Positions 45,943-46,898 of a stretch of DNA of 46,898 nt are shown here, piece after piece. The stretch spans positions 1-46,898 of the forward strand of contig JAJRUQ010000179.1 of the NCBI GenBank assembly GCA_024277705.1, given 5' to 3'. This DNA is from Gammaproteobacteria bacterium (GTDB lineage: Bacteria > Pseudomonadota > Gammaproteobacteria > SZUA-229). The position numbers were made by a program, and so were the translations under genes. The stretch's first letter is position 1. Each line of letters starts with the position of its first letter. The notes below the pieces were generated by a model. That model was not told the origin of the DNA. It saw only the letters and a list, made by a program, of their open reading frames with translations, and did no database searches.

Positions 45943-46156
45943 AACAAAGCCTCATATATCAAGATAATCGTTAGCAACATTCCCCGCTAGCATGAAACAG
46001 GAAAGCTCTAACGTATTATTGTATATGTTTGTGTTTAAGCTGTTATGGCTAAATGGTGATAATGCTGGTTTTCCTGTGTTGTAGTGTACTCCCGATTCTT
46101 TATCTGATTATTTTACCGGCTGCTGGAATATATTATGTGCTGGAGTGCTGAGGTCT
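45943..46156. other. Spacer between activase stub and lgt remnant
   Basis: No open frame of note in either strand. If the activase gene were intact its body would run through here; translation in the three minus frames shows no recognisable continuation, in keeping with a deletion. Confidence 0.4.
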
Positions 46157-46432
46157 CTACGGCAGTAGCCGTCTGTGGCCTGGCATCCGGCATCCCGTTA
46201 CCGGCGGAACACTGATTGGATAAGCGGAAATAGATGAATGGGCCGTTTTCGGGATGTGCGTGAGTGCGTTTTCGAGTAGTGACAGCAAACATTCTGCCTG
46301 ATTAGAGTCGTGACGCTGGTAGTGGTGGTAGATGAGGTCGGAAGAAGAGCTCTCTGTAACAACGCATTTCACCGTTGTAGAGCCGACATCGATGCCCAGT
46401 TGAAATTCTGCAGTTGAGGTACTGTTAAGCAT
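46157..46432 (-). pseudogene. Truncated BadF/BcrA-type (HgdC-like) activase N terminus
   Basis: A 91-residue frame whose first 60 residues are the ATPase phosphate loop of the BadF/BadG/BcrA/BcrD activase family: QLGIDVGSTTVKCVVTESSS followed by LIYHHYQRHDSNQAECLLSL. Full proteins are several hundred to over a thousand residues long. After about residue 65 the sequence turns into unrelated residues (PPVTGCRMPGHRRLLP) and stops, and I find no continuation downstream. It is best read as the stub left after a deletion. Confidence 0.7.
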
Positions 46433-46601
46433 TTCTGTTAGTCATCACTTCTCTGTGTATGATTTCTAATAGTGACATAAGTCGCAGTGATTGTAGAACT
46501 TTTAGGTTTGAGTATCTACCGGTTGAACATGTGGGTGTATTGACATGGTAATGGATGGTATCGGCTCAGGTCCAGCCTGTTTTTTTTAATTAAAGACAAA
46601 T

Positions 46602-46629
46602 AAAAAAGGCAGGACCAAATGGTCCTGCC
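46602..46629 (-). terminator. Rho-independent terminator of the cold-shock gene
   Basis: Stem ggcaggacc/ggtcctgcc (46608-46616, 46621-46629) with loop aaat; on the minus strand it is followed by a run of six T. It lies about 25 bases after the cold-shock stop codon. Confidence 0.9.
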
Positions 46630-46654
46630 CTTTGTAATTAGCAAAAGTAATTAC

Positions 46655-46867
46655 TTATAGAGTAACAATGTTCTCTGCTTGCGGGCCTTTTGGGCCTTGA
46701 GTTACTGTGAACTCAACTTTCTGACCTTCAGACAGGGTTTTGAAACCTGATGAATCAGCAATTGCACTAAAATGAGCAAATACATCGGGTCCAGACTGCT
46801 GCTCGATAAAACCAAAACCTTTAGAATCGTTGAACCATTTAACGGTTCCATTAACTGTGTTAGACAT
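46655..46867 (-). CDS. CspA-family cold shock protein
   Basis: A complete 70-residue cold shock domain with RNP1 KGFGFIEQ and RNP2 DVFAHFSAI, opening [16 protein letters not shown] and ending [10 protein letters not shown]. It binds single-stranded RNA and DNA and relieves secondary structure. The window ends 31 bases upstream, so the long leader usual for such genes is mostly outside. Which paralogue it is (CspA, C, D or E type) cannot be told. Confidence 0.96.
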   Translation of the reverse strand: MSNTVNGTVKWFNDSKGFGFIEQQSGPDVFAHFSAIADSSGFKTLSEGQKVEFTVTQGPKGPQAENIVTL

Positions 46868-46898
46868 AATAATATCCTGTGTTATATAAATAATGTGC

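Overview
The window reads as chromosome of a Gram-negative gammaproteobacterium with moderate GC (mid-40s % by eye). The evidence is gene content and order: the end of hslU followed by a DUF971 gene and ubiE-ubiJ-ubiB, then uvrD; polA, a likely small RNA, engB and cytochrome c4 in the order known from Pseudomonas and relatives; a System I cytochrome c maturation operon (ccmABCDEFGHI) followed by dsbA; and plsB, thrB, TRAP transporter genes and a PEP-CTERM protein. I cannot name a genus.

Layout. 1-6027: hslU end, DUF971, ubiquinone genes ubiE/ubiJ/ubiB and the helicase uvrD, all on +. 6142-8671: a Tat-exported TRAP solute receptor, a DUF3108 protein and a DUF1289 protein. 8672-9015: decayed remnant, probably of a REP-associated (IS200-like) transposase, on -. 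9136-13510: a four-gene + cassette encoding a coiled-coil protein, an inner-membrane protein with an OmpA-like peptidoglycan-binding end, a Rab/Ras-like small GTPase and an HD-GYP phosphodiesterase. This is the best candidate for an undescribed system. 13597-18777 (-): plsB followed by a giant DUF748/AsmA-like protein. 18929-19552 (-): PEP-CTERM protein. 19914-23281 (-): operon thrB-dctQ-dctM-sixA-like. 23713-28559: polA (+), structured sRNA candidate (+), engB (-), cytochrome c4 (+), with two copies of a palindromic repeat flanking polA and the sRNA. 28730-36717 (+): complete ccm operon plus dsbA; ccmF carries an in-frame amber codon that splits it. 36871-39057 (+): LPP20-type lipoprotein and a transglutaminase-like secreted protein. 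39200-42787 (-): DUF3482 GTPase/DUF2868 membrane protein pair and an unrecognised membrane protein. 42902-46867 (-): accessory-looking stretch with a sulfotransferase, a zinc-finger/FkbM methyltransferase fusion, a broken lgt, a stub of a BadF-type activase, then a cold-shock gene.

The core genes support ubiquinone-based respiration with c-type cytochromes: Ubi enzymes make the quinone, Ccm proteins attach haem, DsbA and CcmG/CcmH handle the thiols, and cytochrome c4 is a client. The TRAP receptor and its likely permeases are about 14 kb apart. The GTPase cassette plausibly links cell-wall contact to cytoplasmic GTPase state and cyclic-di-GMP turnover, but that is inference from domains and gene order.
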